A DNA stretch of 64,000 nucleotides from Asterias rubens (lineage: Eukaryota; Echinodermata; Asteroidea; Forcipulatida; Asteriidae). The stretch is taken from positions 28,142,673-28,206,672 of the forward strand of contig NC_047062.1 in assembly GCF_902459465.1 (NCBI RefSeq), in the 5' to 3' direction. A program made the translations under genes and the position numbers. Within the stretch, counting starts at the first letter, position 1. Each line of letters begins with the position of its first letter. The notes beneath the pieces are model-generated. The model made no database searches and had not been told where the DNA came from. It saw only the letters and a list, made by a program, of their open reading frames with translations. Of the stretch, positions 35,501 through 44,630 are shown piece by piece.

Positions 35501-37653
35501 ATTTTGAAAATCTTCCAAATGAAGGTGTTTGTCCCGTCGTCTAACTTCCTTTCAATTCCCTGCCAAAAACATCATATTAAAGAAAATTCACATTGTGTGT
35601 TTTAGAGTGTATTAATTATATTGTTAATTAAACCTCCCTTTATAGATGATCGGGATTTATAATCTCAAATGGCGTACACGCTGGACACTCTTTGGGAATT
35701 CGCGGTTTTCTACAAACTCCAGAATAAAAATTGCCATGTGAAGAATAGTTGACTTACAATGATGTAGTTAAACTCTTTGTAGCCAAGAAGCTCTTTCAGC
35801 AGCTGCATCAAGTCCACTTTGCCAATGTCGATGGAATTTGCCGAGACTAACAAATCACCAGATCTGATGTAAAACAACAATTAAGAAGAAATGTTTCCAA
35901 ATACGTTTGATGTAATAATTGCATCGGATTTGGAGAAACATTGTTGGTTTGGTCCTACAACAATAACGAATTAACTAAGGGAATTAAAGTGTGGTGAAGA
36001 GGTTTTCAACTAGTGGTTTAACCCCAATGGAGGCCTGGTTCTTGATAATTTTACCGATACGAAGTCGTGGTAAACTATCAAGAACCAGGCCTCGGCGGGT
36101 TTAAACCACTAGTTGAAAACCGATTCAACACACTTTGATTCCCATCATAAATACCTTTTCGGTATAAAAACATCAACACTTTTGGTCAAAAAGTAAAATG
36201 AATGCAAATTGTTCAATGATTTCTTTCAATGGTGAAGCCCTCCGCCGCCCTCGGGTAAACAACTCCTTATAAGGGGTTTGTTTCTCAAAATGCGTTTAAC
36301 TGTCAATTATTGCAGCACTCATTTACAACAAAATTTGTTCAGATGCCCAATAAAGGCTTCAGCTCGATCTTTTATTATTTTGAGTGAGAAATAATTACCT
36401 CTTTCTCAAAATCATTTCTTCAGAGGGAGCCGTTTCTCACAATCTATTATAAAAATAGCTCTCTTGTGCTCGTTACGCAAGTAAAGTTTTATGCCAACAG
36501 TTATTTTGAGTAACCAGTAAGTGTCAAATGCCTATAAATAACCACCAACCTATAAAACCGTGTACAATCAAACTCACCGGAAGCCAGTTTTGTAAGCGAG
36601 TCCACCCTTAAGGAAGTCCTTAAACACAAACCGGCCGTCTTGTAGCTGGAGGTTCACCCCAAAGTACACACCATCATTTTCCTTATCGTCCGGATTGTGG
36701 AGGAACACTTTGCGTCCTTCATCGCTGATGTTCTCCTGTTGGTTAAGAACACGGCAGAAAGGGATAGCATGGCGGGCAAACACTCTAAAAACTATACGTT
36801 GCGTGTTCATCGCACATCAAACCATTCAAATATCGTCCACTTTCCCTCAAACCCAATCCATTACCCAACTCAACACACACCACACCCATCCACTGACCCA
36901 CCCAAACCCCTTAACCAACCCACCCCCTTAACCACCCAATACCCCTTAAAAACCCACCCAGCCACCACCCACCCAACCCATCAACCCACCCAACCCATCA
37001 ACCCACCCAACCCCTTAACCCACCCAACCCATCAACCCACCCAACCCCTTAACCCACCCAACCCATCAACCCACCCAACCCATCAACTCACCCAAACCAT
37101 CAACCCACCCAACCCATCAACCCACCCAACCCATCCAACCCATCAACCCACCCAACCCATCAACCCACCCAACCCCTTAACCCACCCAACCCATCAACCC
37201 ACCCAACCCCTTAACCCACCCAACCCATCAACCCACCCAACCCATCAACCCACCCAACCCATCAACCCACCCAACCCCTTAACCCACCCAACCCATCAAC
37301 CCACCCAACCCCTTAACCCACCCAACCCATCAACCCACCCAACCCATCAACCCATCCAACCCATCAACCCACCCAACCCATCAACCCACCCAACCCCTTA
37401 ACCCACCCAACCCCTTAACCCACTCAACCCCTTAAACCCACCATATACCCCTAAACACACTCAACCCCCATCCACCCATTAACCTTAAGCCTACCCAACC
37501 CCCACCCACCCAACCCCTCAACCCACCCAACCCCTTTTAAAACACACGAACCCCCAACCTCACCAATCCATACCTCCATGAAACTTACAGGGTGGTTTGT
37601 TGCCATCTCTGCTCGTTGGTTTTCTGTATTTCCTTCTTCGGCCACGTCAGCGC
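26490..37653 (-). CDS. PDZ domain plus beta-trefoil (IL-1-like?) protein, copy A
   Basis: Eight exons join in frame on the minus strand: 37653-37589, 36735-36578, 35863-35758, 35559-35490, 35004-34792, 28022-27925, 27131-27084 and 26595-26490. All have GT-AG sites; about 287 residues. Residues ~45-125 look like a PDZ domain (GVYFGVNLQLQDGRFVFKDF, then LKGGLAYKTGFRSGDLLVSA). Residues ~170-287 are strand-rich: YLTITGNKQLVFQDYDES, KKGAVMALSLY, then ARFWYTLVYQGGFSMQSMIA followed by PG. The last stretch resembles the interleukin-1 family signature (F-x-S-x-x-x-P-G-x-[FY]-[LI]) near the end of its beta-trefoil. That fold call is inference. No signal peptide or membrane segment seen. The true start (perhaps the ATG in AEMATNHP, or an exon further upstream) and the last exon are unresolved; a weak candidate last exon starts at 26111 (GKHRVEGTFTMKECHPK). 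Confidence 0.75.
27084..27131 (-). CDS. PDZ/trefoil gene A, exon g
   Basis: 16 codons, ESSPASSENWTDTEVL, phase 0 at both ends. Acceptor after TTCTTTACAG; donor GTGAGT at 27083-27078. Differs from copy B at six residues and only one silent site. Confidence 0.65.
27428..27806 (-). repeat. GGCAGTGGACAC dispersed repeat, antisense (copy A)
   Basis: Full-length, reversed copy ending GTCCACTGCCTTTAA, lying in the intron between exons f and g. Same insertion in copy B at 56430-56787. Confidence 0.8.
27925..28022 (-). CDS. PDZ/trefoil gene A, exon f
   Basis: SKFFRYSYTDPAVDPKKGAV then MALSLYDSWQQGV. Acceptor AG at 28024-28023 and donor GTAAGT at 27924-27919. Identical base for base to the copy-B exon at 56906-57003. 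A 6.8-kb intron holding the Penelope-like element separates it from exon e. Confidence 0.8.
28390..29068. mobile_element. MITE pair with GGGTGCGTTCGTTTAGCT ends (copy A)
   Basis: Two similar ~250-bp hairpin-ended units (28390-28643 and 28830-29068) in tandem. Outer ends GGGTGCGTTCG and CGAACGCACCC are perfect inverted copies; inner words are CTTCCCTGGGT and ACCCAGGGAAGC. Shared with copy B (57373-58051). Confidence 0.75.
29069..30385. other. Intron of PDZ/trefoil gene A, no feature recognised
   Basis: Matches 58052-59368 almost exactly. Contains GCGCGTATATAGGCC near 29943, a promoter-like word, perhaps belonging to an old element. No exon seen. Confidence 0.4.
30431..30472 (-). ncRNA. Hammerhead-like ribozyme motif, PLE terminal repeat A-left
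   Basis: On the minus strand: stem I ACCTG / CAGGT; core CTGATGA; stem II GACCGA / TCGGTC with loop AGTG; core GAAA; then ATTT before the stem I return. This fits a minimal type I hammerhead with a one-pair stem III, as described for Penelope-like elements. One extra A sits between the core and stem II, which may weaken activity. Confidence 0.45.
30917..31654 (-). mobile_element. Kolobok-type element with TTAA duplication and THAP remnant
   Basis: Ends AGTCACCTGGAA and TTCCAGGTGACT are inverted; TTAA flanks both (30913-30916 and 31655-31658). Minus strand encodes MSTRCIAAGCSKQTKPSCFE, resembling the start of a C2CH THAP zinc finger (C-x-x-x-G-C). THAP plus TTAA fits the Kolobok superfamily. 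No transposase core, so non-autonomous. It sits inside the Penelope-like element. Relatives at 40007-40603 and 59900-60639. Confidence 0.75.
32343..32611. repeat. 38-bp VNTR inside the PLE reverse transcriptase, 7 units
   Basis: Unit CTTTGAGGAGTTGGACAACC followed by TGGTACAACACAGGCATG. Seven units here against twelve in copy B (61329-61786). 38 is not a multiple of three and no frame has a stop, so all three minus frames stay open across it. Confidence 0.95.
32721..33680 (-). pseudogene. CR1/L2-type LINE fragment inserted in the PLE (copy A)
   Basis: Minus strand: VYADDTQLYV (active site), then DQSTTERLVHAFTTSHIDYF, RIQNSAACLVSRTKKSDHIT, LRSLHWLPVSQRIQFKVLTL and LWNNLHIRASTTLDSFKTAL. 3' end GCGCTATATAAATGCATG followed by a TTAT-type tail. 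5'-truncated. It splits the PLE codons for DVTALF, with near-repeat ATGATGT/ATGACGT at the borders. Shared with copy B (61898-62862). Confidence 0.85.
34218..34259 (+). ncRNA. Hammerhead-like ribozyme motif, PLE terminal repeat A-right
   Basis: CCTG, CTGATGA, A, GACCGA-AGTA-TCGGTC, GAAA, then ATCT and CAGG. Same layout as A-left on the opposite strand, but a C replaces the U just before the expected cleavage site, so this copy is probably inactive. Confidence 0.35.
34792..35004 (-). CDS. PDZ/trefoil gene A, exon e
   Basis: 71 codons: acidic linker VAVLETLENDTDLMPDASFT, then DFIRVTGQPYNIYIEDGQAP and TKYLTITGNKQLVFQDYDES. The alternating hydrophobic strands suggest the first trefoil lobes. Donor GTAAGT at 34791-34786, phase 1. 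The counterpart of this exon in copy B would lie just past position 64000. Confidence 0.8.
35490..35559 (-). CDS. PDZ/trefoil gene A, exon d
   Basis: GIERKLDDGTNTFIWKIFKI then TTK. Last PDZ strand or linker. Acceptor AG at 35561-35560 and donor GTGAGA at 35489-35484; ends phase 1. Confidence 0.78.
35758..35863 (-). CDS. PDZ/trefoil gene A, exon c (PDZ end)
   Basis: Completes R then SGDLLVSANSIDIGKVDLMQ and LLKELLGYKEFNYII. R-x-GD-x-[IL]-[LV]-x-[VA]-N is the conserved PDZ strand/turn; the LMQLLKELL helix matches PDZ helix 2. Donor GTAAGT at 35757-35752. Confidence 0.82.
35979..36143. mobile_element. Hairpin MITE in PDZ-gene intron
   Basis: Arms GGGAATTAAAGTGTGG and CACACTTTGATTCCC pair, and the pairing goes on through TTTTCAACTAGTGGTTTAA and GAGGCCTGGTTCTTGATA with short unpaired gaps. 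About 70 bp per arm with a loop of only some 20 bases. Confidence 0.8.
36384..36537 (-). repeat. Partial copy of the GGACACTATTGG repeat
   Basis: GAGGGAGCCGTTTCTCACAA and GTAAAGTTTTATGCC on the plus strand are reversed inner words of the repeat. Truncated, close to exon b. Confidence 0.65.
36578..36735 (-). CDS. PDZ/trefoil gene A, exon b (PDZ start)
   Basis: ENISDEGRKVFLHNPDDKEN then DGVYFGVNLQLQDGRFVFKD and FLKGGLAYKTGF. Acceptor AG at 36737-36736 and donor GTGAGT at 36577-36572; ends phase 2. The GVYFGVNL stretch sits where PDZ proteins have their carboxylate-binding loop. Confidence 0.8.
36890..37560. repeat. C-rich minisatellite, ACCCACCCAACCC(ATCA/CTTA)
   Basis: Some 35 units of 17 bp, CCCACCCAACCC plus ATCAA or CTTAA, on the plus strand. 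It lies in the intron between exons a and b, so the pre-mRNA is G-rich (GGGTTGGGTGGG). The 234-residue plus-strand open frame of HPTHQPTQP repeats is an artefact. Confidence 0.92.
37589..37653 (-). CDS. PDZ/trefoil gene A, exon a (N-terminal)
   Basis: Two bases then 21 codons: ADVAEEGNTENQRAEMATNH then P. Acceptor AG at 37655-37654 and donor GTAAGT at 37588-37583. An in-frame ATG (AEM) could be the start; otherwise a 5' exon lies upstream. A possible donor-ended leader is at 41969-42100 but is unproven. Confidence 0.6.
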
Positions 37654-37871
37654 CTGTATATAATTATAACAAAGCCATGAGGTTTGTATGTTTTATGGCA
37701 ACTCAATAAAAAAACACAAAACCCTCACAGTGTTTTTAGCCTACAATGTCGAGTCCATGCATCCACGTTAAGCGAGGTTATGAACGAGAGTACCAAGGGC
37801 AACTCTTGCTGCGGAATTTACGAACGAACATCACTTATTAAAATATGAATCTCCAAAACTCACCTTCTATA

Positions 37872-38252
37872 TTGGGGGTTGTTCTAAAACCCCCTCGACC
37901 CCCGACCCCCTCGACCCCCTCGACCCCCACGACCCACGACCCACGACCCTCCAACGTCCGCCCCGTGTTCGAAGAATGTCCCAATTCCGAATTCATAAAA
38001 TGTCGCTTTACGGCCGAGTAAGAATTAAGTCCCCGATTTAGAATTCACAGTGTGTGATCCGCGACGCAACTTCCTTCCACGACTAGGCTTGACTTCAAGT
38101 CTGAGACTGCGGTTATATTTATCTGCATCAGCCACACATAATTGGGAGTATTTACTCTCCGCTTCCGCACGACAAGTCGCACAAAAGTCGATGGTCGAGG
38201 GGGCCGTGTGTCGTGGGGTCGAGGGGGTCGAGGTTTTGTTTAGAACAACCCC
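37872..38252. mobile_element. MITE with GGGGTTGTTCTAAA ends and TATA duplication
   Basis: Left TTGGGGGTTGTTCTAAAACC; right TTTAGAACAACCCC inverted. TATA at 37868-37871 and 38253-38256. The inner GACCCCC-rich tracts are also complementary. Confidence 0.7.
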
Positions 38253-38315
38253 TATACGGGGCTATTGAAGTAGCACGGTACCCAAACCACGCGAAACTAC
38301 GTCGTTGTCGCTTAA

Positions 38316-38709
38316 AGGGACACACCGGCCGAATTGAGCTATTTGGGCTACTAAATAGACTTACAAATGAATTCAACGGTCTTTCAGGAATGAAGAAGAA
38401 CAGTACCTAAAAAAAATCTTCAAATTTGGCCGTTTTTGAGCATTTTAAAACAAAAAACGAAGGTCGCGTGATTATTCTAACCAAAAAGTGGTACAAACAA
38501 TCACGTCACCTTCCGGGCTAGTTTTACTTCCAGCCGTCTAAAAGTAACTTACCAAACCAATTTAATTTTTTTTTTATACAAAATTATTAACGAGTAATTG
38601 ACTAAAAAGATCATGTATTCAAATTATCGCTACAAAATGTAAATAATGGTGAAAAATCTAACGTAAGATTCGCATTCAAATTGCGTAAACGGTCAGCCGG
38701 TGTGTCCCT
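38316..38709. mobile_element. TTAA-flanked MITE with AGGGACACACCGGC ends
   Basis: AGGGACACACCGGCCGA at the left and TCAGCCGGTGTGTCCCT at the right; TTAA at 38312-38315 and 38710-38713. 394 bp, non-coding. Kolobok or piggyBac-type by target site. Confidence 0.85.
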
Positions 38710-39067
38710 TTAATAACTTCGAATCGGTACAACTATTAGTGCAACACGGTCGGCGTAAATTCGCAATTGGACACTTCAAGCCAGTTGTACCAGGGCGAGT
38801 ACTATTTCTTAAATCTCTTCCGGATTTTATTTCGTTTTATGTTTTAAACTGTTATAGTCATTCAAATCATGAAGAAACCTTCCTCCATGTTCAAATGTAG
38901 TCATTCCTCCAATATATTTTGTAGGGGTTCAAGAAAGTTTATCTGCCCCGGAAGTTCAATGGTGATCTTATCGCCGCTAGACTTCCGCGGTCTATTCCGT
39001 TTGTTTCTGGTGCCTGTTACGAGTGATTGCTTTTGCTTTCATATCAAACTAAACGGTTATCTAGTGA

Positions 39068-39217
39068 AAGGTACTGGACACTATTGGTTAAATATACTAA
39101 AACAATTTATTAGCATAAAAACTTCCTTGGTAAGAGCAATGGAGAGCTGCTGATAGTATAAAACATTGTGAGAAACTGAGTATAACGTAGTTTTTGAGAA
39201 AGAGGTAATTTCTCACT
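39068..39217 (+). repeat. Partial copy of the GGACACTATTGG repeat
   Basis: AAAGGTACTGGACACTATTG through GATAGTATAAAACATTGTG, then broken off. Confidence 0.7.
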
Positions 39218-39320
39218 CAAGTAATAAAAGGCAGTCGCATTATTCATTACGAAAAGACGCCGCTGTAAATGCACCCGTATACATACATGTACTATCTCTG
39301 CCGTTGCACGGGCAGATATC

Positions 39321-39578
39321 TAGACTTGATGACAAGTCGTTAGGCGCTGCCTATTTGTCTGCCTTTCATGCAACAGTCACTGTCCAGTGCGATGTTACAC
39401 ATGCAACAGTCGTAGGTAGCGCGAGGCAGCTCTAACTAATTGCGACTGACTCACACACACATACTGGGATCGAGGGTGTGTGTATCGTCTGGGATCGAGG
39501 GTGTGTGTATCGTCCCCGCAGCTACACCGCGCTGTAACTACACACCGCGCTTAACAATTACCGTTGACTTCAAGACTA
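39321..39578. mobile_element. Mutator-like MITE, 9-bp target duplication
   Basis: Begins TAGACTTGATGACAAGTCGT and ends TTCAAGACTA. Flanked by GCAGATATC at 39312-39320 and 39579-39587. Its left end matches that of the hairpin at 17995, so both belong to one family. Contains a 27-bp direct repeat (GGGATCGAGGGTGTGTGTAT). Confidence 0.8.
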
Positions 39579-40006
39579 GCAGATATCCAGCCCAAGGACA
39601 ATATCTCTGCCGTTAGTGCACGGGCAGTAGAGGTCCATAAGAGAACAATAAAAGGTTCCAAGTACACGTTCATTTGTACAACATCTGAAGTTTCGCCAAA
39701 ATAAACTAACCAAGATTGTGATCAACTTCCTTGACCACATGGCTAACAAAATTCAGTCCGATAATGCATTAGCTTATTTAACTTGATTCTTTTAAAATAT
39801 GAGACGAGTCGACCGAGTTCGTTTCATTTTGTACTTGAAGAATATTAAGTCGATTAGGAATCTTTTTTTTTCACAATTTGGCAAAATCTTGGGTCATCCG
39901 ATGGGCTATCCAAAAAGGGTGATCAAGCAATACCCCTATAGCCCTCATGGAGTTTACCAAACTGTGTCAAAGTAGTCTGATATTAGTTCAGTTCTGTTTG
40001 GTTTAA

Positions 40007-40603
40007 AGTCACCGGGAAAAAGATTTTTTTTTTTCAAACAAGATTAGAGTATATGTTTCTGAACAATAGTTTTTTTAGTAATTGTTTTTAACGATTTATT
40101 TGTTTAACAAAATAAATAAAGTTGTGTGGGGTGACTCCGCCTACCCCTTTTGTGAAGTCAATCGAGGCAGACTTTGCCTCGATCGAACATCGAACACACG
40201 TACGTGCAAGTACACTCAAGTCCTAGTCGTGAGTTTGTACGTTTCGAAAAAGTTTGTTTTTTTACATTTTTCCAGCAATGTCGGCTAGGTGTATTGCTGC
40301 TGGATGCAGCAAAACAGGAGTATTTGCTAACCTGAAAAAAATCATGTATTGTTTCAACTTTGAGGGCATGTGTTTTGCTTGCGCCAAGCGTCACTATCTT
40401 GTGTTGGCACTGCATGCGATTCATCGCGCCTCGATTGACGTCACGAACAGCGCTCTCTCGGGTCGGGCTTATTTTCAAATTTGTAAATAACATGAAAACT
40501 TATTTTTTTAAACCTTAGTTAATTGTTTATTTTATTCCACTCATCAAACACATATTTTAGTGACAAAAGCTTTATTTTGACAAAATACCACTTCCAGGTG
40601 ACT
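40007..40603 (+). mobile_element. Kolobok-type element with THAP remnant
   Basis: Ends AGTCACCGGGAA and TTCCAGGTGACT; TTAA at 40003-40006 and 40604-40607. Plus strand encodes MSARCIAAGCSKTGVFANLK, the THAP-like start. Opposite orientation to the relative at 30917. Confidence 0.75.
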
Positions 40604-40942
40604 TTAAGTTTAAGTTGCAATTTGTTTGCTTAAAACTGCTTTTGGCTGGTCCAGGTTTTGGGAATAATTAATTTTTACATTTTTAGTGTGTTTTTATAAC
40701 TATAATTGTTATGCTGTTTTTGAATTACTTAGATTGTGTTTTTTAGCCTTTGCTTTTTAAATTGTTTCTCTGTGAAGCGCCTTTTTGAGCGTATTTTAGG
40801 CGCCCTTTGGTGCCAAATAAGTTTTCGTTACTATTATTAAGTATTGTTTGAAGCTTTGCATGGTGTGGATTGGTAGAAACTATAAATAAATGCATAACTT
40901 TCTCTGAAAAGAGCCGGTGTAGTTTTGCCGTTTCGAACATAC

Positions 40943-41430
40943 ACTGTAAACAAATTGGGTAAAAAATTCTAAACTTTTTACCCAATTAAGGGCGAATAGT
41001 GAACTCCTCCAACTTTTGGGCAAAATATTACCCATCAAAGTTAGGCACTCTGATTGCCAAATAATTGGGTAATATTTCCTCATCAATAGTTGGGTATATT
41101 TTGGTAACCAACAGTTGGGTAATTTTTTGTTTACCCATTTTCTGGGTATTGAATACATTATCAATAACCCACTAATTAGGCGACGATTTTATTAATGATT
41201 TAACCCTTTTCGGTGTTATCCAACAAATGGTGAATGTATTTAACCCTTTGATTTACAGTTTCTTCTGTGATACGTCATACAAGCAGGCGTAGAAAATATC
41301 TTTTCCACGATGGCAAACGGTGGTGAGCTGTGACCTTCCAAGGCCTTGACATCTCTGCTCAGTGGTTCGTAGATGCTTTGGAAGGTTAGTTTTTAATTAA
41401 AATACAGTTTGTTTCCTGTTCAGTTGTTGT
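40943..41430. mobile_element. Truncated ACACTGTAAA-type element
   Basis: Nearly identical to 16259-16750 (ACACTGTAAACAAATTGGG onward), then breaks off at CAGTTGTTGTATG. Bracketed by inverted GAAAAGAGCCGG / CCGGCTCTTTTC words. Confidence 0.55.
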
Positions 41431-41485
41431 ATGTACGAGCGAGGACGAGCAGAGTATATACTGTTCGAAACGTTGAGACCCAACC

Positions 41486-41501
41486 GGCTCTTTTCAGAGC
41501 C
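41486..41501 (+). promoter_or_regulatory. Histone-type 3' stem-loop sequence
   Basis: GGCTCTTTTCAGAGCC: six-pair stem, UUUC loop, the consensus hairpin of replication-dependent histone mRNAs. Preceded by ACCCAACC. No histone gene is visible nearby, and a degenerate inverted copy is at 40902-40917 on the other strand, so it probably belongs to a repeat. Confidence 0.5.
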
Positions 41502-41504
41502 AAC

Positions 41505-42530
41505 ACTCACACTAAAGGGATAACACATGGTTGTACCCGCAAGTTAATTACTATTTATTCATAGTTTCTTCCTACTTAGTTTGAGATGTATATCCAATCA
41601 CACCCATGTTCAAAGGCCTCAATTTAATACGCAGACTTGGCGACTGAGCTAGGGCTTATATACTTGACTGAAAAAAACCCTTTTGATTACAGTACATGTT
41701 TGTTGCTACATTATTGTTGCTTTCTTGACCCACGGAGGTCTTCCAAGGCTTTTATGATTCACCATTGTTCTACTTTTGGAAGCTTGTGTCTGCAAAATAT
41801 TGAGGTCCCACCCCATGTCTTTTTTACGTTCCAGAAATGGATACTGCATAATGATAATAACAATTATTATTATAATAATAACTTGGCATCCGACCCATTA
41901 AACTTCAAGTTGCTATACTGAATTAGGGCTTACTTGAAACTGGAAAAATGAAGGAATATTGCATTTACCTTTTGAGACCGTCGACCTGTGTGCAAACCTA
42001 GTAAAAAGGTTTCCTATGGTGGTTCGTTCTGCTACGCCAAACTTCCGTTGCTGTTACACTCGACGGTAGTTCACTGCAAAGTAACTGTTGCTGCAAAAAT
42101 ACAAACGTACCAAGTGCCTTGAAACAAATTCATATCACTTTCGCAGATCCGGATACTACGTATTTATTACAAGCAATAATGTCCGTTTGTGAGGTAAGTG
42201 TATACTGTATACTTGCCAAATCTGAAGAGGAAGTGTGTGTATTTAGTACTGATCTCTACCGTCAGTAAAGGCCTATTGAGAGATCAAAGATCGTACAACG
42301 GCAGCTACATTCTACATTTTGATGTTTTGGGGAGTTTCAATAGATTCTCCATCGTGTTGAAGAGGAGTTGAGGATATAAAAACGCCCTTGTATAGGTCTA
42401 AAAACTAGTTGCAATACACCGAAGCAGAAAGAATGCAAAGTGGCGACAAAAACATAAAATAATCCACAGTACACATCAATCATCCAATACAGAAATACAC
42501 AATACACAATTGTAGGGGTGGGGCGGTCCA
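41505..42530. other. Spacer, possible leader of PDZ/trefoil gene A
   Basis: No repeat recognised. On the minus strand GGTCGACGGTCTCAAAAG ends at a GTAAATG donor (41969); this could be a 5'UTR exon for the gene at 37653, but nothing proves it. Confidence 0.25.
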
Positions 42531-42534
42531 TGCA

Positions 42535-43245
42535 TCACGGTTCTGGACACCAGGACGTCGCCCCTAGTTCCCCACCAGGGGCACCAGGACGTTGCCCCTA
42601 ACCTCACCAGGGGCACCAGGACGTTGCCCCTAGTCCCCCACCTGGGGCACCGGGCCGTCGCCCCTAGTCCCCCACCTGGGCACCAGGACGTCGCCCATAG
42701 TCCCTCACTCTGGACACAAGGACGTTGCCCCTAGTTCTCACCAGGGGCACAAGGACGTTGCCCATAGTCCCCCACCCTGGACCCCAGGACATCGCCCCTA
42801 GTCCCCCCCAGGGCTACCAGGACGTCGCCCCTAGTCCCCCACCCTGGACACCAGGACGTTGCCCCTAGTCCTCACCAGGGGCATCAGGACGTCGCCCCTA
42901 GTCCCCACCCTCGACATCAGGACGTTGCCCTAGTCCTCACCAGGGGCATCAGGACGTTGCCCCTAGTCCTCACCAGGGGCAACATGATGCCCCTAGTCCT
43001 CACCAGGGGCATCAGGACGTCGCCCCCTAGTCCCCCACCAGGGGCACCAGTACGTCGCCCCTAGTCCTCACCAGGGGCACCAGGACGTTGGCCCCTAGTC
43101 CCCCACCCTTGACCCCAGGACATCGCCCCTATTCCCCCACCCTGGACCCCAGGACATCCCTAGTCCCCCATAAGGGACACCAGGACGTCGCCCCTAGTCC
43201 CCCACCCTGGACACCAGGACGTTGCCCCTAGTCCTCACCAGGGGG
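42535..43245. repeat. Minisatellite, ~35-40-bp CAGGACGTTGCCCCTAGTCC units
   Basis: About 18 variable units of CACCAGGACGTYGCCCCTAG plus TCCYCACCAGGGG or TCCCCCACCCTGGA. It marks the boundary between duplication copies: copy B starts directly after it. Confidence 0.9.
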
Positions 43246-43552
43246 AGAGGTTGATAGTATAAAACATTGTGAGAAACGGCTCCCTCTGAAGTAATGTAGT
43301 TTTCGAGAAAGAAGTAATTTTCCGCGAATTTGATTTCAAGATCTCAGATTTAGAACTAAAGGTCTCGAAATCAAGCATCTGAAAGCACACAACTTCGTGT
43401 GACAATGGTGTTTTTTCTTTCATTATTATCTCACAACTTCGACGACCGATTGAGCTCAAATTTTCACAGCTTTGTTACTTTATGCCTATCTTGAGATACA
43501 CCAACTGTGAAGAGTAGTCTTTGACAATTACCAATAGTGTCCACTGTCTTTG
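43246..43552 (+). repeat. GGCAGTGGACAC dispersed repeat, left-truncated, at duplication junction
   Basis: Begins GGGGAGAGGTTGATAGTAT, fused to the minisatellite, and ends CCACTGTCTTT. Equivalent to 15957-16258. Its left edge is therefore a candidate tandem-duplication breakpoint. Confidence 0.75.
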
Positions 43553-43554
43553 AA

Positions 43555-44630
43555 GCGGGCCCGGACCCCTGCCGTAAAGGCTTCACACTCGCATGCTCAC
43601 TTTTGACAGGTTTGCCATCTTTAGGTGCGGATATCTATGACACAAGTTTTAGGGGGCAAATCATGTAAAGGCTTCACACTCGCTTACTCACCCTTTGACA
43701 GATTTGCCCCCTAAAACTTGTGTCATAGATATCCGCACCTAAAGATGCTGTTATTAAACCCAAAAGGTTCTACTACTGCTTATTACAGGGTTTATGTTCT
43801 GTTCCATTTGTGTGCCTCTTACTGGCCTAACATTGCATCACAGAGCATCTATGGAATGCACAATTGCACCACAGAGCATCTATGAAATGCACAATTGCAC
43901 CACAGAGCATCTATGGAATGCACAATTGCACCACAGAGCATCTATGGAATGCACAATTTTCCCGGGCCCTTATAAGAGGGCCCGGACCCATGCCGTAAAT
44001 GTTTCACACTCGCGTGTGCTCACTCTTTGGCAGAATTTGCCCCCTAAAACTTGTGTCATAGATATCCGCACTTAAAGATGCTGTTAACCGAAAATGTTCA
44101 ACTGCTGCACACATTTTAAAGGCTTTATGTTCTGTCCCATTCTTTATGCCTCTTATTAGCATAAGATTGCACCACAGAGCATCTTGAATGCAAAATTTTC
44201 CCGGACCCCAGGCCGTATAAAAAGGCCCCGCGTTCCGCTTCATAGCATGCTCCATCTTCAATAGATTTGCCCCACCAACATCCCCCCTAACATTTCTTGT
44301 CTTGTCACCTTGACGATGCTGCCGATGATAGGGATGAAACGCCGTCTGAGCATTATAAAATATGCAGAAATAATATGGATACGAAGCTATGTAATTGAGT
44401 TGTTTTTTAGGTACAATAACTTTGATAGCAAAAAAAAAAAAAAAAATGGTGGATCATAGCTTCAAATAGGCATTAAATTCCAACATCTGAGAGGGGGGGG
44501 GGGGGCACATCACCCTCAGACTCCCTAAATTGCATTAAAGAGCATCTACGGTTTAATTTTCCCGGGCCCTAAAGCGGGCCCCGGACCCCACGCCGTAAAT
44601 GTTATGACTATTGAGGTCCCCCTCCCAATC
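43555..44630. repeat. Satellite-like units, copy B
   Basis: Several ~200-bp units (CCGTAAAGGCTTCACACTCG; TTTGACAGATTTGCCCCC) including four short tandem steps of ATTGCACCACAGAGCATCTA at 43832-43950. The last part holds the GGATGAAACGCCGTC block. Confidence 0.65.

Noticed and set aside
36697..37401. 234-residue plus-strand HPTHQPTQP protein
   Set aside because: Product of the C-rich minisatellite; it runs antisense to real exon b and through an intron.
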